DNA from: an uncultured Clostridia bacterium
GTDB taxonomy: Bacteria; Bacillota; Clostridia; Christensenellales; Aristaeellaceae
Assembly (NCBI GenBank): GCA_934647165.1
Contig: CAKUFA010000007.1
Coordinates: 16,515-80,514, forward strand
DNA length: 64,000 nucleotides
Reading direction: 5' to 3'
How positions within the stretch are numbered: the first letter of the stretch is position 1; each line of letters begins with the position of its first letter. Under the pieces are notes generated by a model. It did no database searches and was not told where the DNA came from. It saw only the letters and a program-made list of their open reading frames with translations. The position numbers and the translations under genes were made by a program. Positions 35,158 to 43,440 of this stretch are shown piece after piece.

Positions 35158-36909
35158 ATGAAAAAGGGGATCAGTTTATTTTTGACCATCGCCATGCTGC
35201 TGAGCATGCTGGCGACCGGTGCCATGGCTGAAGGCTACACTGCCGGAACGTACACCGGCACTGCTGCCGGACGCAACGGCGACGTGACGGTGGAAGTCGT
35301 TGTGTCCAACACGGCGATTGAATCTGTGACGGTGACCGCCCAACAGGAAACGGCCGGTGTAGCCGACCCTGCCCTGGAGCAGATTCCTGCGGCCATTGTG
35401 ACCGGACAGACGCTGGCTGTGGACGCCATTGCCGGCGCAACCATCACCTCCGACGCCATCCTGGCGGCTGCGGAAAGTGCGCTGACCGCTGCCGGTGCGG
35501 ACATTGACGCGTTGAAGACGCCCAAGGCTGACCATGCCGATGCTGCCCCGGTGGAAGATATGACCACCGATGTGCTGGTGGTTGGCGGCGGCCTGGCCGG
35601 TCTGGCTTCCGCTGTTTCCGCCCGCGAGCAGGGTGCTGAGGTCATCCTGGTGGAAAAGATGGCTGCAACCGGCGGCACGTCCGCCCTGTCCGGCGGCGGC
35701 ATTGCTGCCCCCGGTTCCCACCTGCAGGTAGAAAACGGCATTGTGGACAGTCCTGCGGCTTATGTGAACGAGTGGAAGATGTATCAGAGCTTCACCGCCC
35801 GTGACGGTGTGGAACTGGACAGCGACCGCATGCTCTTCCTGGCCAAGAGCGGCGCTGAGTTGATCGAGTGGCTGGAAGGCTATGGCTTTGAATTCGGTGC
35901 GCCCACCAGCTTCGGCATGGTGGAAGGCGTGGATCGCTTCCATTATCCGTCCAACCTGCCCAACAAGCAGACCGGCAAGATGACTGAAGTTGCCACGGAA
36001 AAGGGCGCGAACATCCTGCTGAACACCCGTGCCACAAAGCTTGTGACGGATGAAAACGGCGCGGTTATCGGCTGCAAAATGGAGCAGAACGGCCAGACCT
36101 TCACCATCTATGCCAAGGCTGTTGTGCTGGCCACCGGCGGTTATTCCTGGAATGACGAGCTGGTTGCCCGCCTGTGCCCTGAAAACCTGAACACCCTGCA
36201 TGTGGCTTCCATCGGCTCCACGGGCGACGGCCTGATCATGGCTGAAGAAGTGGGCGCTGCGCTGTATGAAAATCAGTGGCTGATGGGCATGAGCTACTCC
36301 GTATCTCAGGACGGCAACACGCTGAACAACCTGGGCGGCCCCTGGACCATCAGCATGATGGTGGACCGCGATGGCAACCGCTTCATGAATGAGAACCTGC
36401 ACCCCAACGCTTACAGCAACATGATTCTCCGCGGCAAGGGACCGTATTACACCATCGTTGACTCCAGCGATGAAGCGAAGGCTGCCATCTGCGAGGAGAA
36501 TGTGGGCTGCGAATACCTGGTGAAGGGCGACACGCTGGAAGAGCTGGCACAGAACGCCGGTTTCGATGTGGACACCTTTGTTGGTTGGGTGTACAACTGG
36601 AACAACGGCATCAAGAACGGTTATGATGCTTTCGGCGCACGCATTGCCTACATGACTCCCATCGAAAAGGGGCCGTTCTATGCCGTGCGTCAGACGCCCA
36701 CCAACATGGACTCCATGGGCGGAATCAAGACCAACCTGGAAGCCGAGGTGCTGCGCGGGGACGGCACGTCCATCCAGAACCTGTACGCTGCCGGCGCCAT
36801 TTCCAACGGTGCCCTTTATGACACGGCGTACATGTCCGGCTCCGCTGTGCTGAACTGCTACACCATGGGCCGCATTGCCGGCAAGAACGCCGCTGCGCTG
36901 GCCAAATAA
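35158..36909 (+). CDS. Secreted FMN- and FAD-binding reductase (fumarate/urocanate reductase-like)
   Basis: A 583-residue protein. Residues 1-25 are a signal peptide ending GAMAEG. Residues 30-110 form an FMN-binding domain with AGATIT (92-97); in this family the last Thr is the residue to which FMN is covalently attached. Residues 130-583 are an FAD_binding_2 reductase domain: DVLVVGGGLAGLASAVSAR and VILVEKMAATGGTSALSGGG. The C-terminal NLYAAGAISNGALYDTAYMSGSAVLN is the usual FAD closing motif. Related proteins reduce fumarate, urocanate or similar alkenes outside the cell. No heme CXXCH is visible, so electrons must come from a partner flavoprotein. AAAGGAGG lies upstream of the ATG. Confidence 0.9.
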   Translation: MKKGISLFLTIAMLLSMLATGAMAEGYTAGTYTGTAAGRNGDVTVEVVVSNTAIESVTVTAQQETAGVADPALEQIPAAIVTGQTLAVDAIAGATITSDAILAAAESALTAAGADIDALKTPKADHADAAPVEDMTTDVLVVGGGLAGLASAVSAREQGAEVILVEKMAATGGTSALSGGGIAAPGSHLQVENGIVDSPAAYVNEWKMYQSFTARDGVELDSDRMLFLAKSGAELIEWLEGYGFEFGAPTSFGMVEGVDRFHYPSNLPNKQTGKMTEVATEKGANILLNTRATKLVTDENGAVIGCKMEQNGQTFTIYAKAVVLATGGYSWNDELVARLCPENLNTLHVASIGSTGDGLIMAEEVGAALYENQWLMGMSYSVSQDGNTLNNLGGPWTISMMVDRDGNRFMNENLHPNAYSNMILRGKGPYYTIVDSSDEAKAAICEENVGCEYLVKGDTLEELAQNAGFDVDTFVGWVYNWNNGIKNGYDAFGARIAYMTPIEKGPFYAVRQTPTNMDSMGGIKTNLEAEVLRGDGTSIQNLYAAGAISNGALYDTAYMSGSAVLNCYTMGRIAGKNAAALAK

Positions 36910-36926
36910 ACCAAAGCGAAAATGAA

Positions 36927-36965
36927 GGGTGCCTGCAAGACGCAAACTTGCAGGCATCCTTTTTG
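36927..36965 (+). terminator. Intrinsic terminator of the secreted flavoprotein
   Basis: GGGTGCCTGCAAG pairs with CTTGCAGGCATCC around a 7-base loop and is followed by TTTTT. Confidence 0.85.
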
Positions 36966-37010
36966 TGTGCCGCCAAACCGCCGGGCTTGACGAAGGTGCA
37001 ATTTTTGCGC

Positions 37011-37043
37011 AAATAAAAAGGGGGTGCTCCCGAAGGAACACCC
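37011..37043 (-). terminator. Terminator of the 6S-like RNA
   Basis: Minus strand: GGGTGTTCC-TTCG-GGAGCACCC (9-bp stem with one G-U pair and a UUCG tetraloop), then CCTTTTTATTT. Confidence 0.9.
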
Positions 37044-37253
37044 TTTCAAAAATCCAATAACGTGTAGTCCCAGGATGCCGATGTACACCGCAATTTCACC
37101 CGCTCTGTCAAGCAGGCTGGTCCCCTGCCTTCTGCTTCTACCGTCCCCTGGCGTCTTGCGACGGGGGCATGATATCCACAGCCGGACTCCGGGTCCATTT
37201 TAAGAAATGTGGGGAAAAGCGGCGCACTGTCGCGCACCCCAGGAGCTTCACCT
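37012..37253 (-). ncRNA. ssrS: 6S-like non-coding RNA with consensus promoter and UUCG terminator
   Basis: No protein gene fits this 420-base gap, but the minus strand has a perfect promoter (37260-37288) and a terminator (37011-37043). The 5' part from about 37240 (AGCTCCTGGGGTGC and later GTGCGCCGC) pairs with the 3' part near 37060-37100 (GCATCCTGGGACT and GCGGTGTAC) over a long imperfect helix with G-U pairs. A large purine/pyrimidine-poor bubble follows (TTTTCCCCACATTTCTTAAAATGG opposite GGGTGAAATT), then further shorter helices. This closing stem, central bubble, terminal stem layout and the ~190-base body are those of 6S RNA, which binds RNA polymerase. SRP, tmRNA and RNase P signatures are absent. 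The family name is inference from folding by eye. Confidence 0.6.
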
Positions 37254-37259
37254 GCACTC

Positions 37260-37288
37260 ATTATATGCAAACGCCCCCTATCTGTCAA
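37260..37288 (-). promoter_or_regulatory. Perfect consensus sigma-A promoter of the 6S-like RNA
   Basis: Minus strand: -35 TTGACA (37283-37288), 17-base spacer, -10 TATAAT (37260-37265). A full match in all twelve core positions is unusual for protein genes here and typical for abundant RNAs. Confidence 0.9.
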
Positions 37289-37323
37289 GCCCTTTTCCGC
37301 CACAGGCAGCCATGCGCCGCTCA

Positions 37324-38154
37324 TCAGAATCCGCGCCCAACGCCGCCGCCGTGGGAGGAGCCGCTGGAGGATGTATGCACGCTGCTGCCCATGCCGCCGC
37401 TTCCGCCTCCGCTGTCGGAGCTGTTGGCGGTGCGCGTTATCGTCTGTCGCAAATAATCATCGCGCTTTTCCAGCCAGCTCAGGTTGCAGTTCTCCTCAAA
37501 ATTGTAATGATAGGTGCTTCCTCGCAGCGAGTATTTTCCGCTGACAATGCACACCATGAGAAGCATCGTGCCCACGCCGCACAGGATGGCGAGTCTCATT
37601 TCCCTTTCCGTCAGCTTGTTATACAAGCCGGACAAGCGTGCGCCTGTTTCCGCATCATAACGGAAGGAGCCTTCCTCCACCCCTTCGGCAAGGAATCGCT
37701 CCAACCTGGCGAGCACCGCCAGCGCCGCCCGGCCATAGTCCCCATCGCGCAGGTCGCTGTGGCTGCAATCAAACAGTTCCTCCAGGCGGTGGTCATTGAT
37801 ATAATCAATCATCACGCCTTTGGTACTGATACAGGGCACGCGGTTGTGCATGTCAATGAGATACAAAAGCCCTGCGCCGTCCTCCCCCATGCCGTAGCCG
37901 TTGAAATCGTAATAATCATCCGCCCATGCCTGGGTATTGCTGCCTTTTTCATCCGTGTTGGTTTTCGGGGCATAGCTTGTCACAACAACCGCATCCATCT
38001 GGTAAACTTCTCGGATCTGCTCGATGATTGCTTCCATCTGCGCAGATTCATTTTTTGTAAACAGTCCGGCATCATCCACCACATGCGGCAGTTCCGCCAC
38101 CGCCAGCACCGGCAGCATCAGCAGGCACAGCAACAGGATCATCACTTTCTTCAC
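37324..38154 (-). CDS. Exported TPM-domain protein
   Basis: A 276-residue protein. A signal peptide or N-terminal helix (KKVMILLLCLLMLPVLAVAELP) is followed by a TPM domain (about 25-165) with VVDDAGLFTKNESAQMEAIIEQI and DDYYDFNGYGMGEDGAGLLYLI. One membrane helix lies near residue 195 (LAILCGVGTMLLMVCIVSG), and the C-terminus is a Gly/Ser-rich tail (SGGGSGGMGSS to GGGVGRGF), as in YgcG-type proteins. The TPM fold is linked to membrane-protein quality control in other organisms; the bacterial role is unclear. The GTG start overlaps the stop of the zinc-ribbon gene upstream (GTGA), so the two are translationally coupled. Confidence 0.85.
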   Translation of the reverse strand: MKKVMILLLCLLMLPVLAVAELPHVVDDAGLFTKNESAQMEAIIEQIREVYQMDAVVVTSYAPKTNTDEKGSNTQAWADDYYDFNGYGMGEDGAGLLYLIDMHNRVPCISTKGVMIDYINDHRLEELFDCSHSDLRDGDYGRAALAVLARLERFLAEGVEEGSFRYDAETGARLSGLYNKLTEREMRLAILCGVGTMLLMVCIVSGKYSLRGSTYHYNFEENCNLSWLEKRDDYLRQTITRTANSSDSGGGSGGMGSSVHTSSSGSSHGGGVGRGF

Positions 38155-39179
38155 CACAGCAGCGCACCTCCCAAACACATCAGCCCTGTGACAAGCGCAC
38201 CTGCCGCGCATGCCCATAACCACAGCTTGGGTTTGTTAACAGGCAAGCGGCCGCAGACGGTTCCCTTCTGCCCATTCATCATGTAGAAATACGTTTTGCC
38301 AGGCTTATCGCCCCGATAAGTCAGCACCCAGGTTGGCAGAAGCACATAGCGCATGTTCGCCTTTTCCAGGGTGAAGGAAGCCTGCCCGGAAAGCGAATCA
38401 TAGCCGGACTGTTTGCACAGCACCTGCTTGACGGACGCACGCACTTCCTGCTCCATATCCTGTGCGGCATCCTTGCTTTCCACATCCCGCCGTTCTGCCA
38501 GAAAGCCGCTGAGATAGGCGCTGGAAAACGGCCGCATTGCTCCTGTATCATAGGGGAAAATGCCATCGGACAGCTTGCGGTCGTTGGCAGCAAGCGCCTT
38601 ACGGAACATGTTGGCAAAGACCATGCGCGCCTTCCTCTTCACCTGGTAATACCTGGTGGTTGTAACGGTTTCCTTGCTGCCGCGCACTACGCTTATGCGG
38701 GTACCTTTGCCGTCAAAGTTACCCACACCGGTCAAATCGCCATACCAGTAGGGGTAATACACGCCAGAAAAATGTTCCAACTGATCAGGTGTGAAAAAGC
38801 GCCTGTCCACAAACATTTTCCCTGCCAGGAAGTCGTCAAACTGCTTGCGTGCCCGCGTTTCATCAATGGCAAAGGGAATCACACCATCCGGATAGAACGC
38901 TTCACTCAGCCGATCGGTGAGCACAACCGGGCTGTGGCAATAGTAGCAGCGTGTTGCCGCCGTGGTATCCCCTGTCACAATCTGCGCGCCGCAGTTCTGG
39001 CAATGATATTCCCGCATGCCGCCCGTGCTGCTCATGCCGCCATCGCGCTTTTCCGGTGCTATCACAGCACGCACATCAATTTCCGTGTGGCAATAAGGGC
39101 AGTTCATCCTTTCGCATCCCGGATCGTATTCCAGATAAGCCCCACAGCTGGGACATTTGAACGTGTGCGTCTGGTTCAT
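38151..39179 (-). CDS. Double zinc-ribbon membrane protein
   Basis: A 342-residue protein. Two Cys4 ribbons lie near the N-terminus: CPSCGAYLEYDPGCERMNCPYC (about 9-30) and CQNCGAQIVTGDTTAATRCYYC. A long soluble domain follows (FYPDGVIPFAIDETRARKQFDDF and VYYPYWYGDLT). One or two helices lie at the extreme C-terminus (KLWLWACAAGALVTGLMCLGG). The combination with a coupled TPM-domain gene recurs in gut Firmicutes, sometimes with SPFH proteins such as that at 57932. The function is unknown. The ATG at 39179 has AAAGGAGATCGGT upstream. Confidence 0.85.
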   Translation of the reverse strand: MNQTHTFKCPSCGAYLEYDPGCERMNCPYCHTEIDVRAVIAPEKRDGGMSSTGGMREYHCQNCGAQIVTGDTTAATRCYYCHSPVVLTDRLSEAFYPDGVIPFAIDETRARKQFDDFLAGKMFVDRRFFTPDQLEHFSGVYYPYWYGDLTGVGNFDGKGTRISVVRGSKETVTTTRYYQVKRKARMVFANMFRKALAANDRKLSDGIFPYDTGAMRPFSSAYLSGFLAERRDVESKDAAQDMEQEVRASVKQVLCKQSGYDSLSGQASFTLEKANMRYVLLPTWVLTYRGDKPGKTYFYMMNGQKGTVCGRLPVNKPKLWLWACAAGALVTGLMCLGGALLW

Positions 39180-39238
39180 ACCGATCTCCTTTTTTCCACA
39201 TTGCATGGAGCGGCCACAGGCTACCCCTGCACGCTTCC

Positions 39239-39267
39239 ATCATATCACAGGGCGGGATGTTTCGCAA
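39239..39267 (-). promoter_or_regulatory. Predicted sigma-A promoter of the zinc-ribbon/TPM operon
   Basis: Minus strand: -35 TTGCGA (39262-39267), 17-base spacer, -10 TATGAT (39239-39244). Confidence 0.7.
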
Positions 39268-39283
39268 GCACAGACCGCAGAGC

Positions 39284-39326
39284 GCAAAAAGCCGGGAACA
39301 TCCAACCACTGTCGAACGTTCCCGGC
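39284..39326 (-). terminator. Intrinsic terminator of the GH3 gene
   Basis: GCCGGGAAC (39318-39326 on the opposite strand)-loop-GTTCCCGGC followed by TTTTTGCG on the minus strand, about 20 bases after the GH3 stop. Confidence 0.8.
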
Positions 39327-39347
39327 CATAGGATATGCAAGGGATGT

Positions 39348-41444
39348 TTACAACGTGATACGCGCATGCAGGGGTTTCATGCCCATCAGTTCACAGCTGC
39401 GCTCATCCGGCTGAGAAAGACCCGCATACACATCAAAGGTGTTGCTTTCCCGCAGGCGTTCGCCCGCATCGTTCACCACCGTCAGCGACCAAGCGGAGAC
39501 TTCCAGCGTCACGGTTTTGCTTTCACCCGGCGCAAGGGCAATGCGCTTGAAAGCCGCCAAGCAGGGATTGGGCGTTGCATCTGCCGCATCGGCATGCACA
39601 TACACCTGCACAACCTCTTCCGCCGCGCGATCGCCCGTGTTGCGCACCGTAACAGTGACCTCCATGCCATCGCCCTTGGGCGCCGCATGCAGATCGGAGA
39701 CCTCGAAGCTGCTGTAGCTCAAGCCATAGCCGAAGGAATACAGCGGCTTGGACGCAAAGTAGCGATAGGTGCGATTCTTCATGTTGTAATCCGTGAAGTC
39801 CGGCAGCTCGCTCACATCATGATAGAAGGTCAGCGGCAGCTTGCCGGAAGGGCTGACCTCGCCAAACAGAATGTTCGCCAGCGCCGTGCCGCCCGCCTGC
39901 CCGGGATACCAGGCCAACAGCTTTGCATCGCCCTGCGGCACGTTCAGTGCGCTGCCCGCGGCAATCACAGTCACCAGCGGTTTGCCGGTCTTCGCCAGCG
40001 CTTCCATCAGCCAACGCTGCGCTTCGGGCAGCTGAAGGTCAGGCTTATCGCCGGAATCAAACAGGTTGCCCGTGTCGCCGCCTTCCCCTTCCAGCGTTGC
40101 ATCCAGGCCAACGCATGCAATCACGGCATCGGCATTCTCCGCACAGGTCACCGCTTCGGAGATACGATCGCCAGGGCGCCCAAAGTCGGAAGTATGGGAT
40201 ACAAACAGGCTGGAGCCGGGCGCAAACAGAATGCGAATGCCATGCTTTTCACAATAGGCGCGGATACCTGCAAGGAAGGTCACATAGCGGCTGGAGGTTC
40301 CTACATAGTTGCCTTCAAGCGCCAGAACGCTGTCCGCATTCGGGCCGATCACCGCAAGGGTGTGAATTTTGCTTGCGTCCAGCGGAAGCACGCCGTTGTT
40401 TTCCAGCAGCACCATGGACTTTTCGGCCGCTTCCAAGGCAAGGGCATTATTCTCGTCCGTATCCACCGCCGTATAGGGAATCTTGTCGTACTCGCAGTCA
40501 TCCGCAAACATGCCAAGCAGGAAGCGGGCGGTGAACATGCGCACGCAGGAAGTCGTGATTTCCTCCTCCGTTACAAGCCCTTCCTGATAGGCTTGCAGCA
40601 TATGCAGATAGGTGTTGCCGCAGTTAGCGTCGCAGCCGTTGTGCAGCGCGAGCGCCGCGGACTCGGGCGCGGTGGAAGTAACCATATGCTTGGTGTGGAA
40701 ATCGCGGATAGCCCAGCAGTCGCTGACCACATGACCCTCAAAGCCCCACTTGCCGCGCAGTATCTCCTTCAGCAGCGTTTTGGAACCGCAGGCAGGTTCG
40801 CCGTTGACGCGGTTATACGCGCCCATGACGCTCTCCACATGGCCTTCCTTCACTGCCGCCTCAAACGCCGGCAGATAGGTTTCCTCCATGTCCTTCGGGG
40901 TCGCCTTCGCGTCAAACTCATGGCGGAGGGATTCAGGGCCGGAATGCACGGCAAAATGCTTGGCGCACGCAGCGGAACGCATGTACTTGCCGTCCTCTTC
41001 ACCCTGCAATCCCTTGATAAACGCCACGCCCAGGCGGCTGGTCAGGTAGGGATCCTCACCGTAGGTTTCATGGCCGCGGCCCCAGCGCGGGTCACGGAAA
41101 ATGTTGATGTTCGGGCTCCAGAAGCTCAGTCCCTTATAAATGTCCCGATCTTCCTTCGCCACGGCGGCATTGTATTTCGCACGGCCTTCCACGGAGATGG
41201 TTTCGGCAATGTGGCGGTGGAAATCCTCATCAAAGATAGCCGCCAGGCCAATAGCCTGTGGGAACACGGTAGCGGTACCGTTGCGAGCCACGCCATGCAG
41301 CGCCTCATTCCACCACGTATAGGCAGGGATGCCCAGGCGCGGAATAGCGGGCGAATCAAAACGCAGTTGGGACGCCTTTTCTTCCAGCGTCATTTGGGCA
41401 ACAAGGCGCTCGGCCTGTGCCTTTGCTTCCTGACGATCCATCAT
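39348..41444 (-). CDS. Family GH3 glycosidase (beta-xylosidase or beta-glucosidase)
   Basis: A 698-residue cytoplasmic enzyme, since no signal peptide is seen. The GH3 N domain has LGIPAYTWWNEALHGVARNG and FSPNINIFRDPRWGR-like WSPNINIFRDPRWGRGHETYG. The nucleophile is Asp242 in VVSDCWAI. The C domain contains KSMVLLENNGVLPLD and LPLTFY, and a fibronectin III-like domain ends the protein (TVTVRNTGDRAAEEVVQVYV). The TWWNEALHG motif resembles beta-xylosidases, but this does not prove substrate. It would act on imported oligosaccharides from the ABC system at 44476. I chose the ATG at 41444, with AGGAGG 12 bases upstream; an ATG at 41477 near the palindrome is the alternative. Confidence 0.92.
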   Translation of the reverse strand: MMDRQEAKAQAERLVAQMTLEEKASQLRFDSPAIPRLGIPAYTWWNEALHGVARNGTATVFPQAIGLAAIFDEDFHRHIAETISVEGRAKYNAAVAKEDRDIYKGLSFWSPNINIFRDPRWGRGHETYGEDPYLTSRLGVAFIKGLQGEEDGKYMRSAACAKHFAVHSGPESLRHEFDAKATPKDMEETYLPAFEAAVKEGHVESVMGAYNRVNGEPACGSKTLLKEILRGKWGFEGHVVSDCWAIRDFHTKHMVTSTAPESAALALHNGCDANCGNTYLHMLQAYQEGLVTEEEITTSCVRMFTARFLLGMFADDCEYDKIPYTAVDTDENNALALEAAEKSMVLLENNGVLPLDASKIHTLAVIGPNADSVLALEGNYVGTSSRYVTFLAGIRAYCEKHGIRILFAPGSSLFVSHTSDFGRPGDRISEAVTCAENADAVIACVGLDATLEGEGGDTGNLFDSGDKPDLQLPEAQRWLMEALAKTGKPLVTVIAAGSALNVPQGDAKLLAWYPGQAGGTALANILFGEVSPSGKLPLTFYHDVSELPDFTDYNMKNRTYRYFASKPLYSFGYGLSYSSFEVSDLHAAPKGDGMEVTVTVRNTGDRAAEEVVQVYVHADAADATPNPCLAAFKRIALAPGESKTVTLEVSAWSLTVVNDAGERLRESNTFDVYAGLSQPDERSCELMGMKPLHARITL

Positions 41445-41476
41445 GGGATAATCGATCCTCCTTGCATTTTCAGCAA

Positions 41477-41490
41477 AATGGTTAACCATT
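41477..41490. promoter_or_regulatory. 14-bp perfect palindrome upstream of GH3 (candidate operator)
   Basis: AATGGTTAACCATT is fully self-complementary and lies 33 bases upstream of the chosen GH3 start. Such palindromes are typical of LacI- or GntR-type operators. No regulator of that kind is encoded nearby. Confidence 0.4.
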
Positions 41491-41572
41491 ATTTTCTCTT
41501 CGCTACAATGTTGTTTTTCTCCTGCAAATATGGCGAAAATGAGAAATTTTTGTGGCAAACCATCCCTGTTTC

Positions 41573-41581
41573 TGCTATAAT
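41573..41581 (+). promoter_or_regulatory. Predicted extended -10 promoter of the HAD-hprK-ROK operon
   Basis: TGCTATAAT (41573-41581) with a weak -35 TGGCAA 17 bases further upstream. Expected start near 41588, just ahead of the GGAGG site at 41606. Confidence 0.6.
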
Positions 41582-41617
41582 GAATGCGACAAACCACTAC
41601 GTTCCGGAGGCGATACA

Positions 41618-42406
41618 GTGACGCAAGCCGTTGCCTTTGACATGGACGACACCCTGCTTCGGGATGACCGAACCATTTCTCCCTACACCATCCAGGTTTT
41701 GCGCTGTGCCCATGCACAGGGCATCCACGTGATTCCTGCCAGCGGGCGGGCACGGGACAGCATGCGCCCCTTTGTGGAACAGCTCGGCTGCGCGTCCTGC
41801 TACATTGCCTGCAACGGCGCGGAACTATGGTCCTCCAATCACCAGCTGCTGCATCGGGAGACGCTGGACGTTGCCCTGATCCATGAGATTGCTGCTTTTG
41901 CCGCAGCCCATCAATGCTACGCGCAGGTGTATTACGGCGCGAAATTCTATTATTCCATGCACTGCGTTTATGCCGATCAATATGCCGCCTCCTCCATGCT
42001 GGAAGGCGAATATGTGGGCGACCTGACCCAATATGTGAAGGAGCCTACCACCAAGGTGCTGATGATGGACACCCCGGAAAAGATTGCCTCCATGATCATG
42101 CAGGCACAAACGCTGTTCCATGGCCGGGCGCAGGTAACCTGTTCCAAGCCCTACTTTCTTGAGGTAAACCCGTTAAACGCCACCAAAGGACTTGCACTGG
42201 AGCGTGCGTCGCGCCTGCTGCACTTTTCCATGGCCAACGCCATTGCCTTTGGCGACAGCCTGAATGATGTGAGCATGCTGCAAGCCGCTGGTACAGGCGT
42301 AGCCATGCAAAACGCCCGGGCGGATGTGCTTTCCCTCATCCCCGTACATTGCATGAGCAATATGGCCGACGGCGTTGCGCACTATATTGAAGAACACTGT
42401 TTATAG
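41618..42406 (+). CDS. Cof-type HAD hydrolase
   Basis: A 262-residue HAD phosphatase with a C2 cap. Motif I is AFDMDDTLLRDD, motif II VIPASGRARDSM, and motif IV AIAFGDSLNDVSMLQAAG, followed by GVAMQNARADV. These proteins dephosphorylate sugar phosphates, flavin or related metabolites; the substrate is not readable. I chose the GTG at 41618 with GGAGG 7 bases upstream. It lies 11 bases before hprK and shares its operon. Confidence 0.9.
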   Translation: MTQAVAFDMDDTLLRDDRTISPYTIQVLRCAHAQGIHVIPASGRARDSMRPFVEQLGCASCYIACNGAELWSSNHQLLHRETLDVALIHEIAAFAAAHQCYAQVYYGAKFYYSMHCVYADQYAASSMLEGEYVGDLTQYVKEPTTKVLMMDTPEKIASMIMQAQTLFHGRAQVTCSKPYFLEVNPLNATKGLALERASRLLHFSMANAIAFGDSLNDVSMLQAAGTGVAMQNARADVLSLIPVHCMSNMADGVAHYIEEHCL

Positions 42407-42417
42407 GAGGAACGGAC

Positions 42418-43347
42418 ATGATACAAGCGGCGGACTTTGCCAAGAAGCTCAAACTTACTGAACTTTCCCCCTCCACACGCACGGAATGGGACATCCGCTC
42501 AGCCGACCTGAATCGTCCCGGCATGCAGTTCTGCGGGTTTTATGAGTATTTTGCCTTTGAGCGGCCCCAGGTCATCGGCAAGGTGGAAATGACCTATCTG
42601 GAAAACCTGGACCCGGAAGTGCGCCGTCCGATGCTGAAAAAGTACTTTTCCTACGACCTGCCCTGCGTGGTGATCTGCCGCGGCATGCAAGCGCCTGAGG
42701 ATCTGCTGCAGGCCGCAGCGGAGCGGAACATCGCCGTATACCAGACCAATATGGTCACCACCAAGTTCACTTTTGCAGCCATCACCTACCTGAACCGCTG
42801 CCTTGCCCCACGGGTGACCCGTCACGGCGTGCTGGTAGACGTCTACGGTGTCGGCGTGCTGCTCACCGGCGAAAGCGGCGTAGGCAAAAGCGAAGCGGCG
42901 CTGGAATTGGTCAAGCGCGGCCATCAGCTGGTGGCGGACGATGTGGTGGACATCTGCCGTGTATCCGACGACCGGCTGACCGGCGAGTGCCCGGAAATGG
43001 TTCGCCACTTCATGGAAATCCGCGGCATCGGTATCATCGATATCCGCGCCATGTATGGCATTGGCGCTGTGGCCATGAGCAAATCCATTGACCTGGTGAT
43101 GCACATGGAAAAATGGGTGGAAGGCAAGGAATACGACCGCCTGGGGCTGAGCGAAGAGTACATCACCATTCTGGGCGTGAAGGTACCGCATCAGATTATG
43201 CCCGTGCGCCCCGGCCGCAACCTGGCCATTATCATCGAGGTCGCCGCGCGGAACCTGAGCCTGAAAAAATCCGGCTATAGCGCCGCCCACGAGCTGGATC
43301 GTCGGCTCAATGAAATGATTATGAAGCAGTCGGCGCAGCACGACTGA
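42418..43347 (+). CDS. hprK: HPr kinase/phosphorylase
   Basis: A 309-residue bifunctional enzyme that phosphorylates HPr on Ser46 and reverses the reaction. It links glycolytic state to carbon catabolite control by CcpA. The N-terminal domain (1-125) is family-typical. The P-loop is GESGVGKSE (151-159), followed by the signature region HFMEIRGIGIIDIRAMYG. All catalytic elements are visible. An AGGAGG site lies 7 bases upstream of the ATG. It sits between a Cof-type HAD and a ROK kinase, so the operon is linked to sugar use. Confidence 0.96.
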   Translation: MIQAADFAKKLKLTELSPSTRTEWDIRSADLNRPGMQFCGFYEYFAFERPQVIGKVEMTYLENLDPEVRRPMLKKYFSYDLPCVVICRGMQAPEDLLQAAAERNIAVYQTNMVTTKFTFAAITYLNRCLAPRVTRHGVLVDVYGVGVLLTGESGVGKSEAALELVKRGHQLVADDVVDICRVSDDRLTGECPEMVRHFMEIRGIGIIDIRAMYGIGAVAMSKSIDLVMHMEKWVEGKEYDRLGLSEEYITILGVKVPHQIMPVRPGRNLAIIIEVAARNLSLKKSGYSAAHELDRRLNEMIMKQSAQHD

Positions 43348-43440
43348 GAATGCACCTTGCATTTGGGTGCCTTCCCTTGGCAGTATATTATCCGGCTGGA
43401 ATTCGAATGTGTGCATATTTTGAAAGCGAGCGTGATTTTC

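Noticed and set aside
35176..37041. Long minus-strand frame opposite the secreted flavoprotein
   Set aside because: Shadow frame without family signs; the plus-strand protein has signal peptide, FMN and FAD motifs.
37046..37324. Possible 92-residue protein on the minus strand
   Set aside because: It has no ribosome site, overlaps the promoter of the non-coding RNA, and its composition shows no fold. The RNA reading explains the region better.
38772..41621. Very long open frame on the plus strand opposite the GH3 gene
   Set aside because: It is the antisense shadow of a GC-rich gene, has no ribosome site and its translation is His/Arg-rich with no domain. The GH3 frame is clearly real.
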